NCBI GenBank assembly: GCA_914767715.1
Contig: OU612067.1
Location: 24,648,162 to 24,712,161, forward strand
Length of the DNA stretch: 64,000 nucleotides
Direction: 5' to 3'
DNA from: Membranipora membranacea
Lineage: Eukaryota; Bryozoa; Gymnolaemata; Cheilostomatida; Membraniporidae
The position numbers and the translations under genes were made by a program. The notes under the pieces were generated by a model. The model saw nothing but the letters and a program-made list of their open reading frames with translations, was not told where the DNA came from and did no database searches. The stretch's first letter is position 1. Each line of letters opens with the position of its first letter. This document shows positions 1-11,065 of this stretch, one piece after another.

Positions 1-166
1 TATCACTATATACAGATGGATAAAGTTGAGATTGTGTTGGTTTAGTTGCATTGTGAGATAACTTAATTTTCTCTCTTAATCATTGTTGTTTTACAAACCT
101 GAGCATCTCAAATAAAGAGTAAAAGAAATCCACACCATGATACAAAAAGATGATATTATATTACAG

Positions 167-214
167 CAACCGATAAGCCGATAGCCCTGATCCTGTTCAA
201 TCCAGTATCCCAGT
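167..214 (+). pseudogene. Truncated ANK-caspase exon 2 fragment at the left edge
   Basis: After a splice-acceptor-like ttacag at 161-166 the sequence reads like the start of caspase exon 2 of the family in this window (A-T-D-K-P-I-A-L-I-L-F-N-P-V-S-Q). It then hits TGA where intact copies have R-D-G, and similarity to the caspase exon ends within a few bases. The same truncation occurs at 39,120-39,167. The matching ANK exon presumably lies left of the window. It is a dead fragment that was carried along when the flanking module was duplicated. Confidence 0.7.
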
Positions 215-2746
215 GAGAAGATTCATGGATGTATGGATAAACACAACTTGATGTGACATAGTTAATTATAGAAAGCGATCCGCAATGACTTGTCTCTTGT
301 TAAAGAATTGCATTGCATTGCTGATGTTAGCTGAATATCTCTGATGTTGGGCCCATCTAATTAAACCGCGATGTATCTGGAGTGGCGATAACTGGTGAAG
401 CATACCTGCATCAGATTTTTTCTCATCTTGCCAAAGGTACTGCTAAAGGCAAATGTTTTAAGTCAGAGTTATTCCCCTTGACAGAAAAGTAGATAACTCG
501 ATTACCTTCCTTAAATCGATTTTTTACTTCACGTATGTCGACACGCTGCAAGATCAGTGCTTTTTATCAGCATAGAAAACACATATCATAGAACAATCCA
601 CTAAATGAGGGAATCACCAGTTGGGCAGTTCATTGATTTTCGTATCATTGGCAATTTGAGGACGGTTTGGAATTGAGATTTTTATTTACATCTACAATAT
701 ACTAATCACCTCATTAAGCATTGATCATCTCCAAGAGTGCAAACTTATCTTAGCTAGCTAGTTTAAGAACTGGCAGTCAGCTGCCTTTTTTGCACACACC
801 TTATGCAGTAAACGCATTTTCCTCTGCTGCTTCAATATCCATAGAAATCAGACAATATTCTTACAAGGGTGTATCTTTAGTATTATGGTTGCTTGTACAT
901 ACACTCAGGGGGGTTTACTCTCTATGCATGAACAAAGTGAAATTTTTGGGCATGATCACATTATCAGTGGATCATTAGAGATAGGCGTCCCTTCCCACAA
1001 TGCATCAAACTTCGCTGTCGCTGTTGCTAGTGTCCATATCCACAAATTTCAGACTAAGTCAGATATACATCGACCAAAGCTCTGAAGGTCAGAATACCAA
1101 CCTCCTAGATATTACAAGCGTCGCTCTCAATTGTTCTCATCTTTAAATCAAGGTTGAGTATCTAATATCATTATCTGTGTGGAATGGATACCAAGGAGAT
1201 ATTGACGCACTGCTCCAAAACAAGACGAGCAAACTTGTTGCACCAGAATTTTGACTGAATTCAACACTTAATCAGTTAGCGTACTAAGGTCATCGAACTG
1301 CTCATAGTCATTTAAAGTAAATATTCCACTATCAAACATCAGCGGAGAAACTGATGTGTTTAATGATGTGTCAAGATTGATTTTCTCTACTGCGGAACAA
1401 GTCTAATACCTCAACCACAGATTGGGCTGCGTTTCAGATAAACTAATCAATCAGATCTGAGCATAATATTACTATCATAACGTGGCTTTATATATTGCTA
1501 CTTCCATGTAAGATGCAGTAAGGGGAAATTCTTGATTTCACAATGAGTCATGATTGAAAGGATGCTACATTTTTGCATCACAATTTAACATAAACATCTG
1601 GATTCACTGTATCAACACTCCTTACTGCGGTTAGAATACATCACAAGGTTAGTCAAGTGTAACAGTTTCATTTGCATGAGTGATAAGTAGAAACACTGTC
1701 AGTAGTAGCTTCACAGTAACTGATCACAGCAGTCTTCTCACAAAGGTACTTTCTCACAGTAGTAGAGGTTCCTAGTTTATTAGAAAATTCACTTTTTTTT
1801 TGTGCACTGAAGATTGTCTGTATGAGGCTCAACTGAAATGCTGTGTTAAAAAGTTGATATAGCGATTGGGGTCTCTCAATCGAATGGAATTCCCTCTTCC
1901 TTTACAATATTGAGCAAAGGCAGATATTTAGTGGGCATCGGTTTAATTTGAAATATCTAGCCCTGTAATTGAATTACCCTTGGAATCACACTTATGTCAC
2001 GAGATCTGAGTGAATATGTGAATTCAACAAGAACAAGACAATTACGATGGCTAGAAACCTCTCTATTATCGTCAAAATGACCTGGCTACCCTGTGTGCTG
2101 TCAATCTGGCATTGTTTTCAGCTAAAAGTTTGTTTGATTCCAATGTCCCTCATATTTGGTGCTAATAAATTATTGAGCGATAGCAAGTTTTCAATAATGC
2201 ACAGTTTGAGAATTGCTAGGAATTTAACAACGTGTCACGAATTGATAAACTTCTTTACATAGCATCTAAGGTTAGATTAAACTGTCCAATTACAAGTGGA
2301 GAAATAACCTTTATGAATAGAGTATGTTTGAAAACAAAACTGATATCAGTTCATTTGTTTTCTAAGCCAGCACATGAGCTGCCCTATAAAACTCATAGAC
2401 TCCTTGATTACCACTGAAATAATTTGCAGACGTCTCAGTATTGTAAGTATTGACATCATACAATAATGAAGATCTTACATAAAACCCTGGAATAATCATT
2501 TGAGAGAATAACTAACAATCCAGTCCCAAGCTCTACTGTGAAATTCAGACTCTTGGATTTGCACTAAATAATATCAGGATAGAAGACAGCATTAATTTCA
2601 CTGATTACTACATTAAAATAAGGGGCTGCATCAGGATAATCGCTGTGCGTGATCAATAGTCAGGATATGTAATGCGAGGTACTATCAAATTTACAAGATA
2701 CCCTGCATAATGAGAATAAAATGTATAATATATACTATTTTGACAG
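215..2746. repeat. Upstream module U, copy 1 (segmental duplication)
   Basis: This noncoding stretch is repeated at 21,019-22,892 (matching about 885-2,746 here) and at 38,955-41,709 (matching 1-2,746), with a few percent of substitutions and short indels. Diverged pieces of it recur at 27.83-28.16, 29.74-30.08 and 51.48-51.80 kb. In each full copy it ends just before an ANK exon, so it probably holds the promoter and 5' noncoding part of the gene. Short open frames inside are not preserved between copies. I see no recognised gene in it. Confidence 0.75.
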
Positions 2747-2766
2747 GATTAACTGCTGTCATAACC

Positions 2767-3234
2767 ATGTCTTCAGAGTCAGCAAAGCAGCGTCTGGAGG
2801 ATATGATAAGGGAGTATTGTGATTTTTGGGATTATAAGAAGATACCCGCAATAGAAGAGCTCAGAGATGTGCTGTCTCAGCTGTCTAATCAGCAGAGGAT
2901 AGATTTACTACAGAAGAAGTACTCATCTTGGTACACACCAATGTACTGTGCAGCACTCAGAGGTCACACAGAGATACTGAGTACACTCCTCACATCTGTA
3001 GAGTCAGCGGATAGAATGAAGCTCCTGCTGCTGCTGCCTGCACTCCCACCTCTTATTTGTGCAGCATGGTTATACTGGACTGTCTGACAGCTGATCAGCA
3101 GCTACAGATCATGTCTGTATAGTTGTTTGGTGAGACACCTATTCAGTTGTCTGAGAGAAGGAGCTGGAGAGACATAGCAGCTCTACTGAGAGAATATCAG
3201 TACAAGGCAGAGTGTGTACAGAGAGAAGAGTACG
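2767..3234 (+). pseudogene. Copy A exon 1, ankyrin-repeat exon with frameshift
   Basis: This is the ANK exon of copy A. It follows an acceptor (ttttgacag, exon from 2,747) and starts at the ATG shared by all copies (M-S-S-E-S-A-K-Q). The helical N-terminal part and first ANK repeat (T-P-M-Y-C-A-A-L-R-G-H-T-E-I-L) are intact. A net deletion of about 25 bp near 3,070 then removes the start of the second repeat and shifts the frame, giving TGA at 3,085-3,087. A further in-frame TAG lies in the original frame (tct gta tag near 3,120). The donor at 3,235 (g|gtgagt) is preserved. Caspase exons 2 and 3 of this copy remain open, so only the ANK part is broken. Confidence 0.8.
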
Positions 3235-4358
3235 GTGAGTAAATATGTTTCAAACCAAAGAAAGTTAAGCATGATATAAGCGCATATCCTACAATGCAAC
3301 CAACCTAGAATTCCCAGGTGGAACATTCTTAGCTGGAATATAGTATAATTGTCTTGATAGAGCGCCACATTCAATAATAGGCAAAAATCTCAGCCTTTGT
3401 AAATCATAATAACGCTAAGTTATTAAGTCTGAAATAAACTGTTTGATACCTGTTTGTTTTTAATTTGTTTAGTATTTAATGCTAAACTAAATGCATTACA
3501 CGGACAAGTGGTCCTATAATCTACTTTATGGTCACATGACATGCCGTTGGAGATTAATCTTATCCTTATATTATACAGGTGGAGTAGGGATTAAGTTTAG
3601 ATGCTATTGGTTTAGTTGCATTGTGAGGGAACTTAATTTTCTCCCTTTTGTCTTGGTTTTTTTAAAAGTCGGGGCATCTCAAATAAAAAGTAATGAAAAA
3701 CTACACCATCTACTCTGAAGACCATGCAGTACAATGGAAGCTTAACACCTTAATTTTTACAGAAGCTCTAACAGTCCATCTGAAACTGATCACCCTATCG
3801 CAAAGTTTTATGATTTTGCTAGAAATTCTAGGCTGAATTTTTTCAAAACTCTTTCTTTGGCATTTATATTCTCATAAGAGCAACAGCCCAGCTAACCATA
3901 GATATTTTCAGAATATTTGAAAAATTCTACATCCATTGTGTCTAATTATATTGCATTGCAGATAGGAACTTTCCAGTAAACTGGAATATTCAGTTTTTGA
4001 TAAAAAGGGGCACACAACTCCTTATATATAGATATGTTTTCTCTAACGGAGGGGGGAGATGATAATGTAATGCCACTGAACCACCGGAGTTAGAGCTCTT
4101 TAACTACATGCAGTACCATGAAAGCTTAACACCTTAATTTTTACAGCAGCTCTAACTGTGCTTAATTTTTTTTTATATTTATTGTTAGATGAGTTGATCA
4201 GACTTAAGTGGAATTGTATTTTACTTTTGGGTAAATAATTAGGTAACTATTAATACATACAGTGAATAGTCACCCAAGGCATGACATGGAGTTTTCTATG
4301 CTGAACTGTTGACTTTCCACTCTGATTATACTATATAAAATATCATATTATATTACAG
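3235..4358 (+). other. Copy A intron 1
   Basis: This is a phase-1 intron of about 1.1 kb between the ANK exon and the first caspase exon, from donor gtgagt to acceptor ttacag. It is closely related to the intron of C (32,903-33,727) and to the left half of the intron of B. It contains a short element ending in tcctacaatgcaac (3,287-3,300) that recurs in other copies. I see no coding sequence in it. Confidence 0.75.
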
Positions 4359-4687
4359 CGACCAACAAGTCGATAGGCTTGATCCTGTACAATCCTATAT
4401 CTCGTGATGGAGCTGTTGAAGAAGCTGACAATCTACAGTCAGGATTAGAAGCTGTCGGTTGTCAGGTCCTCAGAGACAAATGGACTACCAAACCAGAGCT
4501 TAGTGCCCTTATAGATGAGGGACTACAGGATGCAGCCGGATGCTCACTGCTGATGGTGTGTATCATGTCACATGGTCGGGCAGGAAACCTGAAATGTGAG
4601 CCACACTGTGAGGGTGGGGACCGCTTCATTGTTATCAACGACATCCTCCTGAAGTTGAAAACCAAGCTTCCTAGAGATTTACCAATG
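4359..4687 (+). CDS. Copy A exon 2, caspase large-subunit part
   Basis: This open exon enters in phase 1 (G|CG ACC AAC) and leaves in phase 0 (CCA ATG|gtgaga). It encodes the first half of a caspase fold: L-I-L-Y-N-P-I-S-R-D-G, in which the Arg of R-x-G matches an S1-pocket Arg of caspases, then I-M-S-H-G-R-A-G with the catalytic His. It is four residues longer than exon 2 of B and E because of an insert reading P-H-C-E after the His motif. The exon has no lesions although the ANK exon upstream is broken. It may be used with another first exon, or the loss may be recent. Confidence 0.8.
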
Positions 4688-4839
4688 GTGAGATGATTTT
4701 CATAATTGGCAAATATAAGTTAATTATTCTCTCCCTATTTTTTGTTGCATGACACACTCTTCATCTGACGTTTTGTAATCTTGATTGAGAATATTGAGAG
4801 TGAATTGGATAATGTTGATGACTTCCTTATTGTTGATAG

Positions 4840-5163
4840 GTAATGATGGTACAAGCCTGTCAGCAGTCCGAGGCAGTGGTAGGTAGCCACGAGGACGATA
4901 TGCCTCTAAGGTGTTCATCTGAGGAGAACAACCACATTGTACTCAACAGACCACACACCATGCTTCTCCTGCCTACAATGAGAGATGGATTTGCAAAGCG
5001 TGGTGCCTACATTGATGCAATAACACAGCAGTTAAAACAAGCAGGCCAGAAGACAGACATCTATGAGCTTCATCAGAGAGCTGTTTTCTTCATGAAAGAA
5101 AAATACGGGAATAAACAGACAGCAGAGATAAGGTCGACATTGAAGAAAAGACTCATGCTTTAA
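4840..5163 (+). CDS. Copy A exon 3, caspase catalytic Cys and small subunit
   Basis: This exon begins after the acceptor ttgatag and reads V-M-M-V-Q-A-C-Q-Q-S, placing the catalytic Cys in a QAC motif. The linker contains E-D-D-M at +11 to +14 from the Cys. The small-subunit region follows (H-T-M-L-L-L-P-T-M-R-D-G-F-A-K-R-G-A-Y), with the Arg expected in the S1 pocket, and ends with an R-S-T-L-K-K-R strand before TAA. It lacks the eight C-terminal residues found in B and E. Intron 2 is short (152 bp) and phase 0. No AATAAA lies close downstream. Confidence 0.8.
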   Translation, partial: VMMVQACQQSEAVVGSHEDDMPLRCSSEENNHIVLNRPHTMLLLPTMRDGFAKRGAYIDAITQQLKQAGQKTDIYELHQRAVFFMKEKYGNKQTAEIRSTLKKRLML

Positions 5164-5295
5164 ATACAGTTCTAAGTTCTAAACATCTACCATTAGTGAC
5201 TGTAACAGCATTTAGACTCATTCTTTTTCTGCTGATGGGTAAAATCTAGAATATTATTTGGATGGGTGACAGGGTCTGAAATCTTGTAGATAAGA

Positions 5296-5330
<35 letters not shown>

Positions 5331-7378
5331 TCCCCTTGTCATCCATGGGAGAAACCTTGGTTTGCCTTTTGCTACAAAATGCTATACATAATTCAGATCT
5401 AATATTTTAAACATCGATTACAACCACATATGACTCCTCTTCTGATGGAGACAAGTCTAAATCAGTATGTGAACAATTTTCAATTATGATTCCGTGTCGA
5501 ATCAAATTATGTTATTTTATTTCTCGTGATGAAAAACTTTCTGTTCTATAGTTGACAACCAGCAATATTACCAACAGATATTGATTTCGTTCTATTTTAC
5601 CTTCAAAATAAAATATTCCCGACCGAACATATGAATGATAACTTGATAATATTTTTTATTAAAAGTTGTCGTTCTTACTGAGTAATAAACTAGCGAATAC
5701 ATTTTTATCAAACCAGAAAATCTTCAAAGTGGAAGGTGAGAATGGACTATACTTGAAATTTTGCACTCCCTCATTATCATTGAACAACAGCTTAAAACCT
5801 GAACATAGTCTTCTTTATAATATTTTTTCATCATGTAACACCTTATGCATAGTATGCATGATTGACGGAAATGTCCATCGGTTCTGGATCAGATACACAA
5901 ATCTGTGTATTCCTCTAAATTATTCACTGATTGACAATGCTGTCCAACACTTCTGTGCCTTACCTTTATCCGGAAATTAGGCGTCTGAACTCAAAAGTCT
6001 GTTTATCAAGCTGGCAGTCTCAGTCTGTTAAGTAAAGAAACCGGGCAAGTTAATACTCGATCATAAATCTTACGGTGGTTGTCTCCCGCTGATAAAAGGA
6101 CAGACAACCTCCTTACTATTAATAGTGGATCATTGTTAGGCTTAACCAGGGAAGTTTCAGAGAAACTGCCTGGCTTACCCTCACCACTCCTGATTTTTCT
6201 ATTGACTGACCTCAAAATATCTTGTGTCCGATATTTTGTTTTGACTGTTGCAAGTACTACATATGAAAAGTGCTAATACACTGAAGGCTACAAGGATTAC
6301 CTGCTCAATGGCCAGATATTTTTTGTAGAAAATTTAGGTGAGAGAGATTGTCATCTGCTATAAAGTATGCAAAAAAATTGTTCAGATGTTGACTAACTGA
6401 TGATCACTCCAAACTGGTGTTAGTGGTATGATGCTTTCAACTGTTGCCTCCTTTCTTCTCCTGACTTCTGTTCAAATTTTAGTTACAATTTCTTGCTATC
6501 AAATTTTATTTTCAGATTTTCTGTTTTAATCATCAATGAGTGACCTTTATTTTGGCTGATTTCAAGCAAAATCCTTTTCAAAACCACTAACCAGGCAAGT
6601 CTCCTAAAATAATGATTTCCCACCAAGTCCACTAGCTCAATAGAGGATAGAAAAGGAATACCATAATAATTTTAAAAATTCTTAACCAGCTCTGACTTTT
6701 TTTGTTGACTTTTCAGTTATATATTCATTTATGGCATACAAAAGCGATAGCTAAACTACTCCGAAAATAAGAATTAATGTAGAACTGTAGTTATGTAGAT
6801 ATATGAAAAGCAGAAATAAGCTCTAGAATTCGGTACATAAACCAGAAAAATTAAAGAGTAGTTAGGTTGGTCCAACACAAAATTGGAAAAAAGTAGTGGT
6901 ACAAGCTCTGGTATGTATGAGACATGACCAGCCATGCAGAACAATATATAACCACCAGACGATCACTACAAACAAGTGTAATCTTTTAACCAAAAATACA
7001 ACAATTATTGTCATGCATTTAAATGTGAGTGTGTGGATTCCTTACAACATACTGAAAATAATAATAAGTAAGCCACTCAACCAAATCTAAAACACGTGGC
7101 ATCAGGGATTCTAAAATTAGTGATTGATTGAAACAATAAGCCTGTATGGATTAGTCACAGAACAGTTATATATATACATGAAGGTAAATAGCTGTCTTTA
7201 AAATAGTCCCCCATTACTCTCATTTCAGGGAGAGAATAATTTTTCAAACAGATGATCTGCAAAGAGCACGAAAAGTTTCCCCCAAGGTAGAAATAGTTTC
7301 ACCTCTTCACAATAAACTCTCGGCTAATCTACACTTCGAAAAACCCTCTTAGCAAAACAACTTCAAAGAGTACACGTC
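5164..7378. repeat. Block downstream of copy A, duplicated downstream of C
   Basis: This noncoding block of about 2.2 kb aligns with 34,533-36,706 downstream of copy C and stops being similar at about 7,378 (36,706 in the partner). The longest open frame here (5,666-5,980) is broken in the partner by a stop and an indel, so it is not a gene. It holds a TA microsatellite at 5,298-5,328. I recognise nothing else in it. Confidence 0.75.
5298..5328. repeat. (TA)n microsatellite
   Basis: An uninterrupted AT dinucleotide run of about 31 bp. The duplicated block has a shorter run near 34,653-34,673. Confidence 0.9.
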
Positions 7379-8031
7379 ACAAAGCAGAAAATAAATAAGA
7401 TAGAAAAATAATCAAGCTACATCATGTAGAATAATGGTACAAAAATTGGTCCTGTCAGAGTACAACACAAAAAACAAGCAGCAAGTCAGCCTCAGCTGCA
7501 AATTATCATGTCAATAAGTAAATAAAAGAGCATCATACATCTTCTGACCTGATCTTAGGAAACTGAAACTTGTCTTTTTTTTCAGTCATGACGCCGCTAA
7601 CGTCAATACTGTGATCATTAAGTCTTAGCTTTGTGTAGAAGTGTTTTTTTTCTTTCATGACGCTGTTAACTTCATTACTGTGATCACTGTAATCTCTTAG
7701 CTTTGTGTAGAAGTTTGTCATCACAGCGTTACTACCTACAACCTACTCATGTTCACTATATAAAAAACTGATCTCGAGATTTCAAATGCCAATAGTATTC
7801 AGTGGGTAAGGTTAGCTACTAGACAAAACTCTGAATACAGTCTAGGGCAGTTGACACTGCACAAGTTGCTTACTCTACCTGTGCATGCCGTGATGTTTCT
7901 GGGTCAATATGTCTCTCTCATTTATTCATCAGGGCTTGAGTGACAAAACTGACCACAACTGATACTGGTTGATCAGGATCAAGCCCTTCAAAAAGAAGAC
8001 AAGGATTCCTCATTTCTTTTTTCAAATGCAG
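7379..8031. other. Spacer left of the LTR element, with a short direct repeat
   Basis: No gene is visible. Two imperfect copies of a segment of about 60 bp lie at about 7,589-7,645 and 7,656-7,714; both contain tactgtgatca and ttagctttgtgtagaag. The rest is unremarkable AT-rich sequence that ends directly at the LTR. Confidence 0.5.
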
Positions 8032-8592
8032 TGTGGTACGGGAAATCTCAAAAGGGTGGAACACCTGGCCGTTACCTGGCTAGGGTTTGGTTTTCAGGCT
8101 AACGGTATCTAGCGAAACAAACTCACCATGAATGAGCCGAGAGAGGATAACTCCTGGGTAGAGAATTCCTGGATAGCTATCTTCAGCCTAGAGAGGGTCG
8201 TACTGGTGGCAAAGCCAACCTAGCAGAGCTGTTTACTGAGGGTCGTACTGGTGGCAAAGCCAACCTAGCAGAGCTGTTTACTGAGGGTCGTACTGGTGGC
8301 AAAGCCAACCTAGCAGAGCTGTTAACTGAGGGTCGTACTGGTGGCAAAGCCAACCTAGCAGAGCTGGTGTCTCGAGTAGCTTACAAGCGGAGCTTGTAGC
8401 GGGTGCATTTATATCTGATAGTATACGTTGCGAAGCGGGATGTACCCTGACCTTGCCCACTGAGCAGATTAAGCGGGACGCACCCGGAACCTGGACTGTG
8501 TAGCCTTAGCTATATGAGGTGTATTGACTATATATTCAGACCGGACACTGAAACGCACTTCCTGGGAGTAATATTGGAAATGCGATAGACTG
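8032..8592 (-). repeat. 3' LTR of the gypsy-type element (561 bp)
   Basis: This LTR matches the other one over its full length, from tgtggtacggg to gcgatagactg. The 135-bp length difference is exactly three extra copies of a 45-bp internal repeat. The outer end reads TG on the + strand (CA on the element strand). The other end is not canonical. Confidence 0.9.
8195..8364. repeat. 45-bp tandem repeat in the 3' LTR, four copies
   Basis: A 45-bp unit beginning gggtcgtactggtggcaaag starts at 8,195, 8,240, 8,285 and 8,330, with the last copy partial. Copies are nearly identical (gtttact versus gttaact). The 5' LTR has the unit once, near 16,999-17,033. Confidence 0.95.
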
Positions 8593-8597
8593 TCTGT

Positions 8598-8638
8598 GAT
8601 AATACTGTAAGACGGTACAGCCGTCTTACAGTATTATC
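8598..8638. repeat. Perfect 18-bp inverted repeat beside the 3' LTR
   Basis: Two perfectly complementary 18-bp arms (gataatactgtaagacgg and its complement) flank a 5-nt loop, five bases inside the LTR edge where a polypurine tract would be expected. It is probably the remnant of a small foldback insertion, or part of the foreign sequence that replaced the 3' end of the internal region. Confidence 0.8.
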
Positions 8639-9227
8639 TTCCATGTCGATAATTGCTAAGATTAAATGTGTATAGAATATATATTTATGATGTCCGTGAG
8701 ATTGCTTCTGCTATAAATATATATATATGTTGAAGCCGTCTTCATGATATTGATAATATAATATGTTCCAGTTTAAATCAGGGTAGATAACCCTTTTCAC
8801 ATCAGAATGACTCTGTTTGACTTTGAATATTCTATATTTAGAATATTCAAAATTAGTAGGCATGATACATCCATAATATTAGCAGACAGCAAGAGTTGTC
8901 CCCTCAATAATGCGTGTTACTGGGCTCGCTATATTATTTATAGCCTCAAAACTACCTCAGTTGCCTCAATATAAAATTATGTGTGAAACACATCATATAT
9001 TTTATTTAATGCCCAGCAGATAAGAACTTTGGCTATCATAAACTACCAATTATATTACTGATGCTTTTTTCCCCCATGCTGGAGTGAATCCTGTCATTCA
9101 CTGGTGGGAATTGATGATATTGATAACTATGGTGAGTAATATATTCTATGTGTCATGTGTTCAGCAACACATTTGAATGACTGAAGAGAAATGGATAGTC
9201 ATAGCATTATAATATAAAGATAAATAG
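8639..9227. other. AT-rich noncoding segment where integrase would be expected
   Basis: I see no integrase HHCC or DDE motif on either strand. The stretch contains small palindromes, such as one around 8,824-8,851 built on gaatattc. It has probably replaced or outlived a deleted integrase region. Confidence 0.5.
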
Positions 9228-10534
9228 TTATGTATGTAGGCTCAACTCAGTCTGAGTCCAGCTAGTCCATGAAATAATAGCAGTCCTGATTGATTGGTTT
9301 TTGATTGATCTGGATGGCCAACTTTGCCACAATAATAAATCAGGAGGTTTTCTATCCTCATCACCGTCATGTTGTATGATGGGACTTTGTTTAACCATAC
9401 TATCATCATTTCTGTTTCTTTTTCCTAGATTCTCAATGATAGGCATTAGATGTTGATATTCAGTTTGAGCCAGCACTAGTTCATCCGTGGATAGGCCAAC
9501 GGAGAAGTCAACTGACCTGACGGTGAAACCACATTCATCCTCAGGTTCCTCACTCAGAGGTTGCTGCGATGCTGAAGGGAGTCGAGATAAAGCATCAGCA
9601 TTTGAGTGCAGGCGACCTGGTCTATGAATCACATCAAATTTATATGAGCCCAGGACCTCCAACCATCTGGCTAGAATTCCCTGTGGATTCTTGAGATTGT
9701 GTAACCATATCAGAGAGTGATGGTCAACCCGACATACAAACTCTGACCCATACAGGTATGTATGGAAATGTCTTACGGCAGACACTAGTGCTAGCATTTC
9801 CTGTTTAGTCACTGGATATTTCTTTTTACTATCTGAGAGTCTTTTACTAAAGAAAGCAATGGGTTTTTCATCTCCATCCTTATCAATCTGAGCCAGTACA
9901 GCTCCCATAGCTTCACCACTACAGTCAGTGTCCAAAATGAAAGGTATTGTCCAGTCTGGGAATGACAGAGATGTGAAACTCGCTAAACTGTCCTTTAATG
10001 TCTGGAATGCATTTTGGCATTCCTCATTCCATGCAAGTTTCCTTGACTGGTTTTTCTTTTTCAACAGGTCGAACAGAGGGACAGCAATCTCTGCAAACCT
10101 CTCCACAAACTTCCTGTAATACCATGTGAGACCAAGGAAACTTCTCAGCTCTTTTATGCAGATAGGAGTGGACACTTCCTGAATTGCCTTTACTTTGGCT
10201 GGGTCTGTATGAATGCCATCCTGATTAACAATATGGCCCAAAAACTCAACTTCCTGTTTGAGTAAATGTGTCTTAGACACTTTGATTTTTAGATTGGCTT
10301 TTTGCAGCCGCTCTAACATGGTATCCAATCTGGTCAGATGTGTTTCTTCATCTGAACTGAAGACAATTATGTCGTTGAGATACACTAGTAGTGATTGCCA
10401 TTGCAATCCTTGTAACACTTTCTCCATCAACCTTTCGAAGGTGGCTGGAGCACCACACAATCCCATACCGAGTACACGCCATGTATAGACTCCGCTTTTG
10501 GTGCAAAAAGCTACCATTTCCTTAGCGGCAGGGC
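9228..10534 (-). pseudogene. Gypsy pol: RT C-terminal half and RNase H
   Basis: This open - strand frame continues the RT after the nested element. It contains G-M-G-L-C-G-A-P-A-T-F, then the catalytic box written Y-L-N-D-I where active enzymes have Y-x-D-D, and F-L-G-H-I-V. RNase H follows, with L-D-T-D-C-S-G, K-Q-E-M-L-A-L and D-H-H-S-L, and ends in A-D-A-L-S-R. A further ~100 residues are not recognisable and end at TGA with no integrase. The Asp-to-Asn change in the RT box, the missing integrase and the split upstream make this copy inactive. Confidence 0.85.
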
Positions 10535-10538
10535 TTAA

Positions 10539-11065
10539 AGACTTAGTTTGAGGCTGCTCTTTTGTATCACATCTTATTCTCCATATTTTATTCTATCATG
10601 TAAGCGATTTTCAGCTTTAGAATCCAAATATTGAGGAAGTTATGGCCTCTCAAACTTCCAGGGTGATTGCCTTCAATCGGCATTGGGAATAAGCGGATGT
10701 TTCCCCTGGGGTATGTCACAACCATAGACATGTGACATAGACATTATGAGTTAGTAGTTAATACACTAATAATCACAATAATTGATGATCAAAATTCAGA
10801 CCGGGGTGGGAATCGAACCCGGGTCCCTATATCTACAGGCAACGACGCTACCATCACGCCACTTGGACCAACTAGGTTAACTGGCTGTGACGTACCCTAG
10901 GGATTGCCGGCTGATTTTTACTGCCGATAAATTGCAGTCACCTTGGAAGTTTGAGAGGCCATAACTTCCTCAATATTTGGATTCTAAAGCTGAAAATCGC
11001 TCACATGATAGAATAAAATATGGAGAATAAGATGTGATACAAAAGAGCAGCCTAAAACAAAGTCT
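10539..11065. mobile_element. 527-bp TTAA-flanked MITE with long terminal inverted repeats
   Basis: Inverted repeats of about 130-145 bp begin agactt(t/a)gttt and contain ggctgctcttttgtatcaca. The element is flanked by TTAA at 10,535-10,538 and 11,066-11,069 and interrupts the gypsy RT frame: joining the flanks restores the reading S-L-S-P-A-A-K. A TTAA duplication is typical of piggyBac and Kolobok transposons; without a transposase the superfamily is not settled. The centre (about 10,700-10,910) is not palindromic and includes a tRNA-like segment. Confidence 0.9.
10799..10870 (-). ncRNA. tRNA-like (SINE-type) segment inside the MITE
   Basis: On the - strand a good Pol III A box (tggcgtgatggtagcg, 10,846-10,861) is followed about 27 nt later by a perfect B-box core (GGTTCGATTCC, 10,809-10,819). 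I cannot fold a complete acceptor stem, so this looks like a tRNA-derived SINE head and not a working tRNA gene. Its position in the core of a TIR element suggests a composite, or insertion of one element into another. Confidence 0.65.

Noticed and set aside
790-1085. Overlapping short frames in module U, partly repeated at 21,019 and 39,743
   Set aside because: They overlap in different frames, are changed by indels between copies and look like chance frames.
2710-2766. Signal-peptide-like start (hydrophobic residues upstream of M-S-S-E-S) in copies A, B, D, E
   Set aside because: A splice acceptor (ttttgacag) lies inside this stretch, copies C and F lack the upstream Met, and the downstream ATG is shared by all, so the hydrophobic stretch is more likely intron.
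5666-5980. 104-codon frame downstream of copy A
   Set aside because: The duplicate near 35,005-35,330 has an indel and an in-frame stop; no known protein is suggested.
8195-8364. Possible CRISPR-like array of regular repeats
   Set aside because: Units are contiguous 45-bp copies without unique spacers, inside an LTR of a eukaryotic element.
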